DNA of 64,000 bases from Streptomyces flavofungini (GCF_014650815.1 NZ_BMVR01000008.1:124001-188000); one strand, 5' to 3'; positions 42,796 to 52,005 are shown, counted from the stretch's first letter. The notes: generated from the sequence alone by a model not told the origin. Numbers and translations: made by a program.

Positions 42796-43763
42796 AGGTA
42801 GTCCTCCAGCCGCGCCACGGCGTACCCCTTGGCCGTGACCGTCTTCAACACCGTGCGGACCATGTCGGGCATGGTGCCCTTCCAGTCCTCGCGCCCCCGG
42901 AAGTGCGTGAGGATGATGTCGCCCGGGTGCAGGTCCTTGTCCCACTCGCGCCACTCCATGTGCCGGGCGAAGCCCTCGGACGCCCACAGCGGCACGGCCT
43001 TGACGCCGCAGGACTTGGCGGCGCGCAGAGTGTCGCGGTTGTAGTTCCCGTACGGCGGCCGGAACAGCTCGGGCCGCTTCCCGTACCGCTTCTGGATGAC
43101 GTCCTGCATGCCGCAGATCTCGCGCCGCTGGCCCTCGTAGGAGAGGCCCGGCAGATAGCGGTGGTTGAGCGTGTGGTTGTTCAGTACGACGCCACGCTTC
43201 TGCATCCGCTTGAAGTAGCCGTAGTCCTCCTTGACCAGGTAGTCGCTGAGGAAGGCGGTGTACGGCAGCTTCAGGTCGCTCATCATCCGCAGGAACGCCG
43301 GGTCCTTCTCGGCCCCGTCGTCGACCGTCAGGAAGACGACCTTGTCCTTGGTCGGGACGGTCGTGAACACCGGCGGCAACTGCGCCTGCCCCTCGACCTC
43401 GAAGCCCTTGCGGGTGGTGATGCGGGGCTTGACGGCGGGCGCCGGGGGCGCTGCCAGCGGGGCGCTCGCGAGCCCCCAGCGCTTCGCCGCCGCGGCCCGC
43501 GCGGCCTGCTGGGCGCGCAGCGCGTCGGCGTAGTCCCGCAGCGCCTGGGCGGGCGGGCCGAGCTGCGGCTGCTGGCCGTGGGCGCCCGCGCCGCCCCGCT
43601 CGTCGCCGTCGGCGGCGCAGCCGGAGGCGATCGCGGTGGCGACGACGGCGGCGCTGACGGCCAGGGCGGCGACCCGGCCGCGCCCGCGCCGTCCGCGCCA
43701 TCCGCGCCGCTCGCCCCGCCCGCCCTCATGACCGCATTGTTCGTTTTGTCGTACTAGTCGCAT
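42792..43763 (-). CDS. Polysaccharide deacetylase-family lipoprotein
   Basis: 323 residues. Signal peptide with lipobox IASGC (Cys49) predicts a surface lipoprotein. NodB homology domain (about 105-320): TVDDG carries the catalytic and metal Asp, HTLNH the metal His pair, RPPYGNYN the substrate-binding motif, and GDIILTHF the final motif. It removes acetyl groups from peptidoglycan or another glycan; which one is not clear. A Gln/Ala-rich helical segment separates the lipobox from the domain. ATG at 43763; divergent from the methyltransferase gene. Confidence 0.9.
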   Translation of the reverse strand: MRLVRQNEQCGHEGGRGERRGWRGRRGRGRVAALAVSAAVVATAIASGCAADGDERGGAGAHGQQPQLGPPAQALRDYADALRAQQAARAAAAKRWGLASAPLAAPPAPAVKPRITTRKGFEVEGQAQLPPVFTTVPTKDKVVFLTVDDGAEKDPAFLRMMSDLKLPYTAFLSDYLVKEDYGYFKRMQKRGVVLNNHTLNHRYLPGLSYEGQRREICGMQDVIQKRYGKRPELFRPPYGNYNRDTLRAAKSCGVKAVPLWASEGFARHMEWREWDKDLHPGDIILTHFRGREDWKGTMPDMVRTVLKTVTAKGYAVARLEDYL

Positions 43764-43845
43764 GGCGCCGCATCCTCGCAGCTCAGGCGCCCTGTACGGG
43801 GCCGACACCGCCGCCGTACGCGCACCTTCCACCGACTGGCCCACA

Positions 43846-45054
43846 ATGGGCGACGTGAACGATCCGCTTGCCTCCTTCGCCGCGCTCCGCACCGACGAGG
43901 GCCGCAGTCTCCTCGACGCCGTACGCGATGTCGAACCGAGCCAGGAGCTGGCGGTGGCCACCCGGCTGCGCCGCGAGCACCCCGCCGACCTGGTCTCCGC
44001 AGCGCTCGCGCAGGCGCGGCTGCGGCAGCGGGCGGTGCCGAAGTTCGGCGCGGCCGACGCCGCCCGCATGTACTTCACGCCCAACGGCGTCGAGCAGTCC
44101 ACACGCACGACCGTGGCGACGTACCGCGCGCGGCGCTTCCAGGACCTCGGCGTACGCGGCGTCGCCGACCTCTGCTGCGGGATCGGCGGCGACGCGATCG
44201 CGCTCGCGCGCGCCGGGATCTCGGTCCTCGCCGTCGACCGCGACCCGCTGACCTGCGCGGTCGCGCGCGCCAACGCGGAGGCGCTGGGGCTCGCCGAGCT
44301 CATCGAGGTCCGCGAGGCCGACGTCACGGACGTCGACACCTCCCCGTACGACGCCGTCTTCGTCGACCCCGCGCGGCGCGGTGGGCGCGGCCGGATCTTC
44401 GACCCCGAGGCGTACTCGCCGCCCCTCTCCTGGGCCGTCGAGGCCGCCCGCAAGGCGCCGCGCGCCGCCCTCAAGATCGCCCCCGGCATTCCGCACGACG
44501 CCGTGCCCGGCGAGACCGAGGCCGAGTGGATCTCGGACGGGGGTGACGTGAAGGAGGCCGTGCTGTGGTTCGGCGCCGGGGTGCCCGGCTCGCACCGGGC
44601 CACCTTGCTGCCCGCCGGGGACACCCTCGCCTCCCCCCTCGCCACGATGCTCCCCGACCCGGCCGTCCGGCCCGTCGGCCGCTACCTGTACGAACCCGAC
44701 GGAGCCGTCATCCGCGCCCATCTCGTCGCCGAGGTCGCCGCGCGCGTCGGTGGCGGGCTCATCGACGAGACCATCGCGTACGTCACGTCCGACGCCGCCG
44801 TCGCCACGCCCTACGCCGCCGCCTACGAGATCACCGACCAGTTGCCCTTCAACGTCAAGAAGTTGAAGGCGCTGCTGCGGGAGCGGGGGGTCGGCATCCT
44901 CACCGTCAAGAAGCGGGGGTCGGCCGTCGAGCCCGAGGAACTCCGCCGCAAGGTGAAGCCCCAGGGGCCCGGAACCGCCACGGTGTTCCTCACCCGGGTC
45001 GGGGGCGCGCCCACGATGCTGGTGGGCCATCCGACGGGGGGCGCGGCTGCGTAG
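43846..45054 (+). CDS. Class I SAM-dependent methyltransferase, THUMP-like
   Basis: 402 residues. SAM motif I DLCCGIGGDAIALA (about 106-119), acidic motif II VDRD, and DPARRGG (motif IV, the catalytic DPP/DPAR position) near 180. The N-terminal half and the C-terminal beta-rich part (about 300-402) match the THUMP-like methyltransferase family of high-GC Gram-positives; target likely a nucleic acid or protein, unknown. ATG at 43846 chosen; GTG at 43855 is an alternative. Stands alone. Confidence 0.85.
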   Translation: MGDVNDPLASFAALRTDEGRSLLDAVRDVEPSQELAVATRLRREHPADLVSAALAQARLRQRAVPKFGAADAARMYFTPNGVEQSTRTTVATYRARRFQDLGVRGVADLCCGIGGDAIALARAGISVLAVDRDPLTCAVARANAEALGLAELIEVREADVTDVDTSPYDAVFVDPARRGGRGRIFDPEAYSPPLSWAVEAARKAPRAALKIAPGIPHDAVPGETEAEWISDGGDVKEAVLWFGAGVPGSHRATLLPAGDTLASPLATMLPDPAVRPVGRYLYEPDGAVIRAHLVAEVAARVGGGLIDETIAYVTSDAAVATPYAAAYEITDQLPFNVKKLKALLRERGVGILTVKKRGSAVEPEELRRKVKPQGPGTATVFLTRVGGAPTMLVGHPTGGAAA

Positions 45055-45070
45055 CCCCCAATCCCGCCCC

Positions 45071-45153
45071 TTCCCGAACCGGGGGCCGCGCCCCCGGACC
45101 CCCGCTGATCGGCGCTCCGCGCCTCGTCCTCAAACGCCGGACGGGCTGAAAAC
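45071..45153. repeat. Dispersed Streptomyces intergenic repeat, family A (copy 2), with hairpin
   Basis: CCGGGGGC / GCCCCCGG (45079-45097, 3-nt loop) followed by GGACCCCCGC and CTCAAACGCCGGACGGGCTG. Lies between two convergent genes, so it could also act as a terminator. Confidence 0.6.
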
Positions 45154-45198
45154 ATTGCTGCACCGGCGACATGTCTCGGGGGGAAAAGCCCCGCAGGG

Positions 45199-46560
45199 CT
45201 AACCCCCGCACTCCTCCACCCGCCCCAGCAACAGCTCCCGCTCCCGCGCGTTGTGCGCAAGCCCCGCCGCCCGCTCGAACTCCGCCCGCGCCTCCGCGAC
45301 CCGCCCGAGCCGGACGAGGAGGTCACCCCGGACGCTGGGGAGCAAGTGGTAGGAGCGGAGTGCCGGTTCGGCGGCGAGGGCGTCGACGAGGGCGAGCGCG
45401 GGCTCCGGCCCCTCGGCCATGGAGACGGCGACGGCCCGGTTGAGCTCGACGACGGGGGACGGCGCCCGCTCGGCCAACAGCCCGTACAGCGCGGCGATCC
45501 GAACCCAGTCCGTCTCGTCGTACGAGCGCGCGTGGGCGTGACAAGCGGCGATCACGGCCTGCAGGACGTACGGCCCGTGCGCCCCGGGGGCCACCTCCTC
45601 GGCCCGCCCGAGCGCGGCGAACCCCCGCCGGATCAGCAGCCCGTTCCACCGCCCCCGGCGCTGGTCCTTGAGGAGCACCGGCTCCCCACCGGGCCCGGTC
45701 CGCGCGGCGGTACGCGAGGCCTGGAGCTCCAACAGCGCCACGAGCCCGTGCACTTCGGGCTCCTTGGGCATGAGGGAGGCGAGCTGCCGGGCGAGCCGCA
45801 GGGCGTCCTCGCACAGGGCGGGCCGCACGTAGTCGTCCCCGGCCGTGGCCGCGTACCCCTCGTTGAAGATGAGGTAGATGACGTCGAGGACGGAGCCGAG
45901 GCGGGCCTCGCGGTCGGGCCCGTAGGGGACTTCGAAGGGGACGTTCCTGGTGGCGAGGGTGCGTTTGGCGCGGACGACGCGCTGGGCGACGGTCGCCTCG
46001 GGGGCGAGCACCGCGCGGGCGATCTCCGCGGTGGTGAGGCCGCCGAGCAGGCGCAGGGTGAGGGCGACGCGGGCCTCGGCGGAGAGGACGGGGTGGCAGG
46101 CGGTGAAGACGAGGCGCAGCAGGTCGTCGTCGATGGCGTCGGGATCCTCGACGAGGCCGGGGATCTCGTCGAGGTGCGGCGGCGCGGACTCCAGGTCCCG
46201 GCCGACCTCGGCGAGCTTGCGCGCGTAGCGCTCCCGGCGGCGGACGAGGTCGATGGCGCGGTGCTTGGCGGTGGCCATGAGCCAGGCGCCCGGGTTGTCG
46301 GGCACGCCGGACTCCGGCCACCGCTCCAGGGCGGCCACGAGGGCGTCCTGCGCCAGCTCCTCGGCGATGCCGACGTCTCGTACGATCCGCGCGACACCGG
46401 CGATGACGCGCGGGGCCTCCATGCGGAAGACGGTCTCGATGGTGCGGTCGGCCCCACCGGCCCCACCGGCCCCACCAGCCCCACCGGCGCCGTCGGCGTC
46501 CTGCGTGCCGTCGGGGCCGTCGGTGCGTCGGGGGTGCTCGGGCGCGTGGTCCACGGCCAC
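45199..46560 (-). CDS. ECF sigma factor, ECF42 type with C-terminal extension
   Basis: 453 residues. Sigma region 2 (ELAQDALVAALERWPE, then DNPGAWLMATAKHRAIDLVRRRERY) and region 4 (LTLRLLGGLTTAEIARAVLAPEATVAQRVVRAKRTL) are followed by a 230-residue C-terminal TPR-like extension (LYGLLAERAPSPVVELNRAVAVSMAEGPEPALALVDAL), the arrangement of group ECF42. ECF42 sigmas have no anti-sigma factor and are paired with DGPF (YCII) proteins, as here with the gene 37 bp upstream. The N-terminus contains Gly-Gly-Ala repeats encoded by GGCCCCACC units. GTG at 46560; weak RBS. Confidence 0.9.
   Translation of the reverse strand: MAVDHAPEHPRRTDGPDGTQDADGAGGAGGAGGAGGADRTIETVFRMEAPRVIAGVARIVRDVGIAEELAQDALVAALERWPESGVPDNPGAWLMATAKHRAIDLVRRRERYARKLAEVGRDLESAPPHLDEIPGLVEDPDAIDDDLLRLVFTACHPVLSAEARVALTLRLLGGLTTAEIARAVLAPEATVAQRVVRAKRTLATRNVPFEVPYGPDREARLGSVLDVIYLIFNEGYAATAGDDYVRPALCEDALRLARQLASLMPKEPEVHGLVALLELQASRTAARTGPGGEPVLLKDQRRGRWNGLLIRRGFAALGRAEEVAPGAHGPYVLQAVIAACHAHARSYDETDWVRIAALYGLLAERAPSPVVELNRAVAVSMAEGPEPALALVDALAAEPALRSYHLLPSVRGDLLVRLGRVAEARAEFERAAGLAHNARERELLLGRVEECGG
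46450..46485. repeat. Four tandem 9-bp units in the ECF42 N-terminus
   Basis: GGCCCCACC at 46450, 46459 and 46468 and AGCCCCACC at 46477, encoding Gly-Gly-Ala repeats in frame on the minus strand. Confidence 0.85.
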
Positions 46561-46597
46561 ACATCAGAGCACCCCCACCACGTCCCCGCAAAGAAGG

Positions 46598-46975
46598 TCA
46601 GGCCCCCGCCTCCGGGAAGTCGGGCTCCGAGATCTCCCTGACCTCCACCGTGATCGTCCAGTACTCCTCGTGGACCTTCAGGAAGCGCTTCGTCCACTCG
46701 ATCGCCTCGGCCCGGTCCTTGGCCTGGAGGATGGTGTAGCCGCCGATGACCTCCTTGGCCTCGGTGAACGGCCCGTCGGTGACGGAGAGGCTGCCGTTCT
46801 CCCAGCGCACCCTGGCCCCCTCCGAGGTCGGCGCGAGGCCCGCGGTGTCGACCAGCGCGCCCGCCTTGGTGATCTCTTCGAAGAGCTTGCCCATGCGCTC
46901 CTGCAGTTCGGGGCTGGGGCCGCCCTCGGGCACGTCGGTCTCGTCGATGCGGATCATGGTCAGGTAGCGCGGCAT
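46598..46975 (-). CDS. YCII/DGPF-family protein (ECF42 partner)
   Basis: 125 residues. Ferredoxin-like YCII fold with the DGPFTEAKE motif (67-75) that names the DGPF family. It lies 37 bp upstream of the ECF42 sigma gene in the same orientation; this pairing is characteristic. In Streptomyces DGPF proteins are known targets of their ECF42 sigma and are thought to contribute to resistance against toxic stress; the biochemical reaction is unknown. ATG at 46975. Confidence 0.92.
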   Translation of the reverse strand: MPRYLTMIRIDETDVPEGGPSPELQERMGKLFEEITKAGALVDTAGLAPTSEGARVRWENGSLSVTDGPFTEAKEVIGGYTILQAKDRAEAIEWTKRFLKVHEEYWTITVEVREISEPDFPEAGA

Positions 46976-47020
46976 GGCCGTGTCTCCGTTCAGGCTGCGG
47001 GCGGGGGCTCTCCTCGCCTC

Positions 47021-48520
47021 TCACCCTTGCGTCGAACGGGAGACAGCCGGATCGACACGCTCGCCGAGATTCTTCGAAGTTTCTTCGGACGTGGCCGTTT
47101 CCGCAGGTCGCGCACGCCCTCCATGCAGCACCCCCGCCCCCACGGCCGCCCCCACCAGCAGCACCGCCGCCACCCCGAACGCCGCCGCGTACCCCTCCGC
47201 CAGCGCCCCCGGCCCCCCGTCCGCCCCCGTCGCACTCGACGCCACCGTCACCAGCACCGCGAGCCCGATCGAACCGCCGAGCTGCCGCGAGGTGTTGAGC
47301 AGCCCGGACGCCATGCCGGTCTCCCCCGCCGCGACCCCCGACGTCGCCGCCGTGCCGAGCGGTACGAAGCACATGCCGATGCCGACGCTGGCCACCAGCG
47401 AGGGGCCGAGGACGGAGCCGACGAACGTGCCGCCCGCCTCGACGGCCAGCGCGAACCACGCGAACCCGGCCGCGCCGAGCAGCCCGCCCGCCACGAGCAG
47501 CGCCCGCGCCCCGACCCGGCCCACGGTGCGGGTGGCGACGACCGTCCCCACGACGACGCCCGCGCAGAACGGCAGGAAGGCCGCTCCGGCGCGCGTGGGG
47601 CCGTACGCCATGACGTCCTGGAGGTAGAGCGAGGTGAAGTAGAACGCGGCGAACTGGCCCGAGGACATCAGGAGCGCGAAGACGTTCGCGGACAGGACGG
47701 GGCGGTGCGCGAGCAGGCCGAGGCGGAGCAGGGGCCCGCAGTCGCGCCGTTCGCCGCGCCGCTCGACCGCGCAGAACGCCACGAGCAGGACGGCCGCCGC
47801 GGCGAGCGTGCCCACGGTCGCCGCCGAGCCCCAGCCGTGGGTCTCGGTGCGGACCAGGCCGAGGACGAGCACGCTCGTACCCGCCGTGACCAGGAGCGCC
47901 CCCGCCACGTCCAGGCGCGCTGCGGTCGCCGTGCGCCGGTCCGCCGGGATGCCGGACCGGCTCGCCGCGAGCGCCACCAGCACCACCGGGACGTTGATCA
48001 GCATCACCGAGCGCCAGCCCACCCAGTCGGTGAGCAGTCCGCCCGCCATGATCCCGACGGCACCGCCGAGCGCGCCGGACGCGCCCCAGAGGCCGAGCGC
48101 CCGGGCCCGCGCGGGCCCCGCCGCGTAGTGGACGGTGATCAGCGCGAGCGCCACCGGCGCGAGGGCTGCCGCGCCCGCCCCCTGCACCGCCCGCGCCGCG
48201 ATCAGCTGCCCCGGACTCTGCGCGAGCCCCCCGACGAGGCTCGCGGCCCCGAACACCACGAACCCGGCGACCAGCGTGCGCCTGCGCCCCACCAGGTCGG
48301 CGAGTTTGCCGCCGAGCATCAGCAGTCCGCCGAAGGCGAGCGCGTACGCGTTGACGACCCAGGTCAGCGACTCGGGCGCGAAGCCCAGATCGGCGCCCAT
48401 GTCGGGCAGGGCGATGTTGACGACCGACATGTCCAGGGAGACGAGGAACTGGACGGTCAGGAGGACGGGGAGCAGCAGCGGGCCGCGCGAGGGCGGACCG
48501 CCGGTGGGCGAGTGCGTCAT
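47021..48520 (-). CDS. MFS drug efflux transporter (14-TM type)
   Basis: 499 residues with about 14 hydrophobic helices: the DHA2 (EmrB/QacA) type. The N-terminal motif LVSLDMSVVNIALPDMGADL is typical of this family, as is the loop LADLVGRRR (motif A). Proton-coupled export of drug-like compounds across the membrane. Divergent from the TetR gene with two palindromic operators between them; probably repressed by it. ATG at 48520. C-terminal tail cytoplasmic. Confidence 0.93.
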   Translation of the reverse strand: MTHSPTGGPPSRGPLLLPVLLTVQFLVSLDMSVVNIALPDMGADLGFAPESLTWVVNAYALAFGGLLMLGGKLADLVGRRRTLVAGFVVFGAASLVGGLAQSPGQLIAARAVQGAGAAALAPVALALITVHYAAGPARARALGLWGASGALGGAVGIMAGGLLTDWVGWRSVMLINVPVVLVALAASRSGIPADRRTATAARLDVAGALLVTAGTSVLVLGLVRTETHGWGSAATVGTLAAAAVLLVAFCAVERRGERRDCGPLLRLGLLAHRPVLSANVFALLMSSGQFAAFYFTSLYLQDVMAYGPTRAGAAFLPFCAGVVVGTVVATRTVGRVGARALLVAGGLLGAAGFAWFALAVEAGGTFVGSVLGPSLVASVGIGMCFVPLGTAATSGVAAGETGMASGLLNTSRQLGGSIGLAVLVTVASSATGADGGPGALAEGYAAAFGVAAVLLVGAAVGAGVLHGGRARPAETATSEETSKNLGERVDPAVSRSTQG

Positions 48521-48534
48521 GCGTCGCAGATTAT

Positions 48535-48565
48535 TATACGCGTATAGAAATTAGCTATACGTGTA
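48535..48565. promoter_or_regulatory. Paired TATACG operators between MFS and TetR genes
   Basis: TATACGCGTATA at 48535-48546 is a perfect 12-bp palindrome; TATACGTGTA at 48556-48565 is a near copy. Centres are 20 bp apart, two helical turns, as for cooperative dimers of a TetR regulator. The region is AT-rich compared with the surroundings and covers the pump promoter. Confidence 0.7.
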
Positions 48566-48629
48566 CGGAAATTGACCGGCCCGAGGCCCCGGAGGTCGGC
48601 CACGGGCGGCCGGACGGGACAATGGGCAC

Positions 48630-49397
48630 GTGGCAGCGCAAGCGAACGGCGAAGACCCCGGACGTCCAGAACCCGCCCCCGGCGAACCCGGCGCGGCCGG
48701 GCCGAAGCGGCGCGTCGGGCGGCCCCGGCGGATCGAGCCGGAGGCGATCGTCGGCGTGGCCCGGCGCATCCTCCAGGAGGAGGGCGTCGCCGCGCTCAGC
48801 ATGCGGCGCGTCGCCAAGGAGGTCGGCGCCACGCCCATGGCGCTGTACCACCATGTGCGCGACAAGGACGAGCTGTTGATGCTCACCCTGGCCGGTACGG
48901 CCGCGACGCTGCCCCGCCCCGAGCTGCCCGCGGACCCCCGCGACCGGCTGCTCGCCGTGACCCTGCACATGCGCGGCATCCTGCTGGAGCTGCCCTGGGT
49001 GGTGGAGGTGCTGAGCCTCGGCGACCTCAGCGACAAGGGCGCGATGTGGATGGTCGACGAGATCATCGGCGCGGGCGTCGCCTGCGGCCTCTCCCCCGTC
49101 GAGGCCGCGCACGCGTACCGCACCGTCTGGCACTGTGTGTACGGCGACCTCGCCTTCCGGAACGCGATGTCGCGCCGCGCCGCGGAGCCCGACCGCAAGC
49201 GCTACTTCCCCGACACCCTCACGGACGCCGACACCGCCGAACTGCCCCACGTCGCCCCCCTGGCCTCCCGCTGGACGGAGCTCCGCGAGGCCTACGACTT
49301 CGCCGACCAACTCGGCGCGGTGGTGGACGGCCTGCTCGCCCGGGCCACCGCCCCCCGGCCCCCGGCACCGTCGCACCCGCAACCCGACTCGCCGTAG
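48630..49397 (+). CDS. TetR-family transcriptional regulator
   Basis: 255 residues. Helix-turn-helix (RRVGRPRRIEPEAIVGVARRIL ... VAKEVGATPMALYHHVRDKDELL) at about 28-85, the TetR N-terminal domain, then an all-helical C-terminal ligand domain with the TetR_C pattern LPWVVEVLSLGDLSDKGAMWMVDEI. An N-terminal extension of about 25 residues precedes the HTH. Divergent from the MFS pump and probably its repressor, by analogy with TetR/efflux pairs. GTG at 48630; the RBS is weak. Ligand unknown. Confidence 0.9.
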   Translation: MAAQANGEDPGRPEPAPGEPGAAGPKRRVGRPRRIEPEAIVGVARRILQEEGVAALSMRRVAKEVGATPMALYHHVRDKDELLMLTLAGTAATLPRPELPADPRDRLLAVTLHMRGILLELPWVVEVLSLGDLSDKGAMWMVDEIIGAGVACGLSPVEAAHAYRTVWHCVYGDLAFRNAMSRRAAEPDRKRYFPDTLTDADTAELPHVAPLASRWTELREAYDFADQLGAVVDGLLARATAPRPPAPSHPQPDSP

Positions 49398-49467
49398 ACA
49401 GCACGGTCACCCACCGGCTACACAGGGCCCTGCGCGGCACGCGCGACGCACCGACCGACGCCGGAAG

Positions 49468-49495
49468 ACGGAAGACGGAACAACGGAATACGGAA
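49468..49495. repeat. Four ACGGAA repeats upstream of the membrane protein gene
   Basis: ACGGAA at 49468, 49475, 49483 and 49490 (7- or 8-bp steps), 14 bp before the ATG at 49509. Upstream GGAAG may act as a ribosome binding region. Confidence 0.5.
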
Positions 49496-49508
49496 ACGGG
49501 GGGCACGC

Positions 49509-50672
49509 ATGGCCGTGCTGGGTCAGGGCGGGGCAGGACAGGGCATACCGGGGCAGTACCTACGGGGCCGCGTCGCACCACGCGACGCACCGGCACTCCA
49601 GTGGATCGGCGCGGCCGTCCTGCTCTACGCGCTCACGGCGACGATCTGGATCACGTACGAGGCCCAGGACGCCGTCGACAACTCGCTCTCCAGGTTCACC
49701 TTCAAGGCCCTGTACGACCCGCGGCAGTTCCTCACGCCGGTGGCGCAGACCCACTACGACTGGGGGTTCCTCGTGGCCGCCGTCGTCGTCGGCGCCCTCG
49801 CGCTCGGGCGCCGCCGGGTCGCGCGCGGGGGCCTCGCGCTGCTGGCCACGCTCCTGATCTGCCTGGGCCTGCGGGAACTGATCGGCCTCATGGCCTCGGA
49901 CGAGTACGGCGACCTCATCACCGAGATCGGCTACGGCAAGGCGCTGCTCACCTTCCGGTTCACGGGCGTCGCCCTGGGGTGCGCGATGTGGGCGGTCGTC
50001 GCCCGCACCCACGGCTCGGCGGACGGCGCCCCGGCCGCGCCGGCGTACCCGGCCCACCCGCCGCAGTCCCCGTACGCCGACGCCCCGCCGCCGCCCGCGT
50101 ACGCCCCGCACGGCGACCTCCACAACCCGCGCCCCGGCACCGACCGCCACCGCCCGGCCTTCGTGGCGGCCGGCATCGCGCTGCTCCTGAGCGGCGCGAT
50201 CGAGGTGAGCTGGCTGATCTACACGCTCACCCAGGACGAGGTCTACTTCATCGGCAGCATGCCGGGCGCCGACGCGGGCGACTTCTTCCGGGCGGCGGTC
50301 GACGCCTCACGCGGCCTGCCGCTCCCCCAGCCCTTCTACACCCTGGCCCTGGTGGTCGCGCCACTGCTCGTCGGCCTGCTGCTGCTCGCCGGGCGCACGG
50401 GAGCCCGCGGCGCCGCGCTCACGCTGGCGCTCGTCTCGACCTACTTCGACATCCGCACCCTGGTCCCGGCCTTCGACGACGGCTTCGACCTCTACTGGGA
50501 CACGACGGTCGGCACGCTCCTCATCCTGACGCCGTTCGCCACGATCCCGCTCCAGGCGGTGGTGGTGATCGCGATGCTCAGGGCCGCGCAGGACCGCTCG
50601 CCGACCGGGGCGTACGGGGGTCAGCCCTGGCCCGGTCAGCCCTGGCCGAGGGACTCGAACCGCCACCGGTGA
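49509..50672 (+). CDS. Integral membrane protein, unknown
   Basis: 387 residues with about 8 hydrophobic helices in two halves joined by a Pro/Ala/His-rich cytoplasmic linker (APAYPAHPPQSPYADAPPPP, about 180-200). Between helices there are acidic and aromatic loops (YEAQDAVDNSLSRFTFKALY, TQDEVYFIGSMPGADAGDFF). The C-terminus is proline-rich. No family recognised. ATG at 49509; it follows the TetR gene on the same strand after 111 bp and could share its transcript. Confidence 0.7.
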   Translation: MAVLGQGGAGQGIPGQYLRGRVAPRDAPALQWIGAAVLLYALTATIWITYEAQDAVDNSLSRFTFKALYDPRQFLTPVAQTHYDWGFLVAAVVVGALALGRRRVARGGLALLATLLICLGLRELIGLMASDEYGDLITEIGYGKALLTFRFTGVALGCAMWAVVARTHGSADGAPAAPAYPAHPPQSPYADAPPPPAYAPHGDLHNPRPGTDRHRPAFVAAGIALLLSGAIEVSWLIYTLTQDEVYFIGSMPGADAGDFFRAAVDASRGLPLPQPFYTLALVVAPLLVGLLLLAGRTGARGAALTLALVSTYFDIRTLVPAFDDGFDLYWDTTVGTLLILTPFATIPLQAVVVIAMLRAAQDRSPTGAYGGQPWPGQPWPRDSNRHR

Positions 50673-50893
50673 GGCGGCCGGGCCGCCAACTCCGCGGGCG
50701 GATCGGCGAGTTCCGGCAGGTCGGCGTCGTAGGCCGCGTCCCACCAGGTGATCACGAGGACGCGGTCCTGCGGGGCCTGGAAGGTCTCCCGGCGCGGGGG
50801 CGCGGGCGTCAGGGTCTGGGCCCGCGCCCAGGCGATCAGGTCCGGGCCCCGGCCCTCGGCCGCCCGCGCCTCCCACATCAACGCGACGCTCAT
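50636..50893 (-). CDS. Small unknown protein co-transcribed with tsaD
   Basis: 85 residues, ATG at 50893, overlapping the tsaD stop by 4 nt (ATGA), so the two are probably translationally coupled. Pro/Ala-rich with a Trp pair (VITWWDAAYDADLP) and a tryptophan-rich C-terminus; no domain recognised. It ends 36 nt inside the end of the convergent membrane protein gene (50672). Confidence 0.65.
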   Translation of the reverse strand: MSVALMWEARAAEGRGPDLIAWARAQTLTPAPPRRETFQAPQDRVLVITWWDAAYDADLPELADPPAELAARPPHRWRFESLGQG

Positions 50894-52005
50894 GAGTAGA
50901 GGTTGTCCTTGCTGACCTCGTGCACGTGGTCGTGATCGTGGGAGTGGGCGCCCGCGCCCGGCACATGCGGCTCCGTCACCGGAAGCGACGAGTCCGCCGA
51001 AAGCCCCAGGTCGGAAGGCGCCCGGTTGCGGGCGACCATCTCCGCGCCGAGCGCGGCGACCATCGCCCCGTTGTCCGTGCACAGCTTCGGCCGAGGCACC
51101 CGCAGCCGGATCCCCGCCCGCTCGCACCGCTCCTGTGCCAGCGCCCGCAGCCGCGTGTTGGCGGCCACCCCGCCCCCGATCATGAGGTGGTCCACCCCCT
51201 CGTCCTTGCAGGCCCGCACGGCCTTGCGGGTCAGCACGTCGACCACGGCCTCCTGGAACGACGCCGCCACGTCCCGTACCGGCACGTCCTCCCCCGCGGC
51301 CCGCTTCGCCTCGATCCAGCGCGCCACCGAGGTCTTCAGGCCCGAGAAGGAGAAGTCGTACGCGGCGTCGCGCGGCCCCGTCAGACCGCGCGGGAACGCG
51401 ATCGCGGCCGGGTCGCCCTCGCGGGCGTAGCGGTCGATGACCGGACCGCCGGGGAAGCCCAGGTTCAGGACCCGGGCGATCTTGTCGAAGGCCTCGCCCG
51501 CCGCGTCGTCGATGGTCGACCCCAGCGGCCGGACGTCGGAGGTGATGTCGGTCGACAGGAGCAGCGAGGAGTGGCCGCCGGACACCAGCAGCGCCATCGT
51601 CGGCTCCGGCAGCGCCCCGTGCTCCAGCTGGTCCACGCAGATGTGCGACGCCAGGTGGTTCACGCCGTACAGCGGCTTGCCGAGCGCGTACGCGTACGCC
51701 TTCGCCGCCGAGACCCCGACGAGCAGCGCGCCCGCGAGGCCGGGCCCCGCCGTGACCGCGATGCCGTCCAGGTCGGAGGCCGCCACCCCGGCGTCCTTCA
51801 GGGCGCGCTGGATGGTGGGGACCATCGCCTCCAGGTGCGCGCGGGATGCCACCTCGGGCACGACGCCGCCGAAGCGCGCGTGCTCGTCGACGCTGGAGGC
51901 GACCGCGTCCGCGAGCAGCGTCGTGCCGCGGACGACGCCGACACCCGTCTCGTCGCAGGAGGTCTCGATGCCCAGTACGAGCGGCTCGTCGCGTGAGTCA
52001 GCCAT
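50890..52005 (-). CDS. tsaD: tRNA t6A threonylcarbamoyltransferase subunit TsaD
   Basis: 371 residues. TsaD transfers threonylcarbamoyl to A37 of ANN-decoding tRNAs, with TsaB and TsaE. The metal ligands are His117 and His121 (NHLASH), the ASKA/HSP70 actin-like fold has GIETSCDETG (12-21) and the SGGHSSL loop, and GGGVAANTRLR near the C-terminal half. The C-terminal 25 residues form an unusual Gly/His-rich tail (HSHDHDHVH). ATG at 52005 overlaps the rimI stop by 8 nt. Order tsaB-rimI-tsaD is the normal actinobacterial operon. Confidence 0.96.
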   Translation of the reverse strand: MADSRDEPLVLGIETSCDETGVGVVRGTTLLADAVASSVDEHARFGGVVPEVASRAHLEAMVPTIQRALKDAGVAASDLDGIAVTAGPGLAGALLVGVSAAKAYAYALGKPLYGVNHLASHICVDQLEHGALPEPTMALLVSGGHSSLLLSTDITSDVRPLGSTIDDAAGEAFDKIARVLNLGFPGGPVIDRYAREGDPAAIAFPRGLTGPRDAAYDFSFSGLKTSVARWIEAKRAAGEDVPVRDVAASFQEAVVDVLTRKAVRACKDEGVDHLMIGGGVAANTRLRALAQERCERAGIRLRVPRPKLCTDNGAMVAALGAEMVARNRAPSDLGLSADSSLPVTEPHVPGAGAHSHDHDHVHEVSKDNLYS

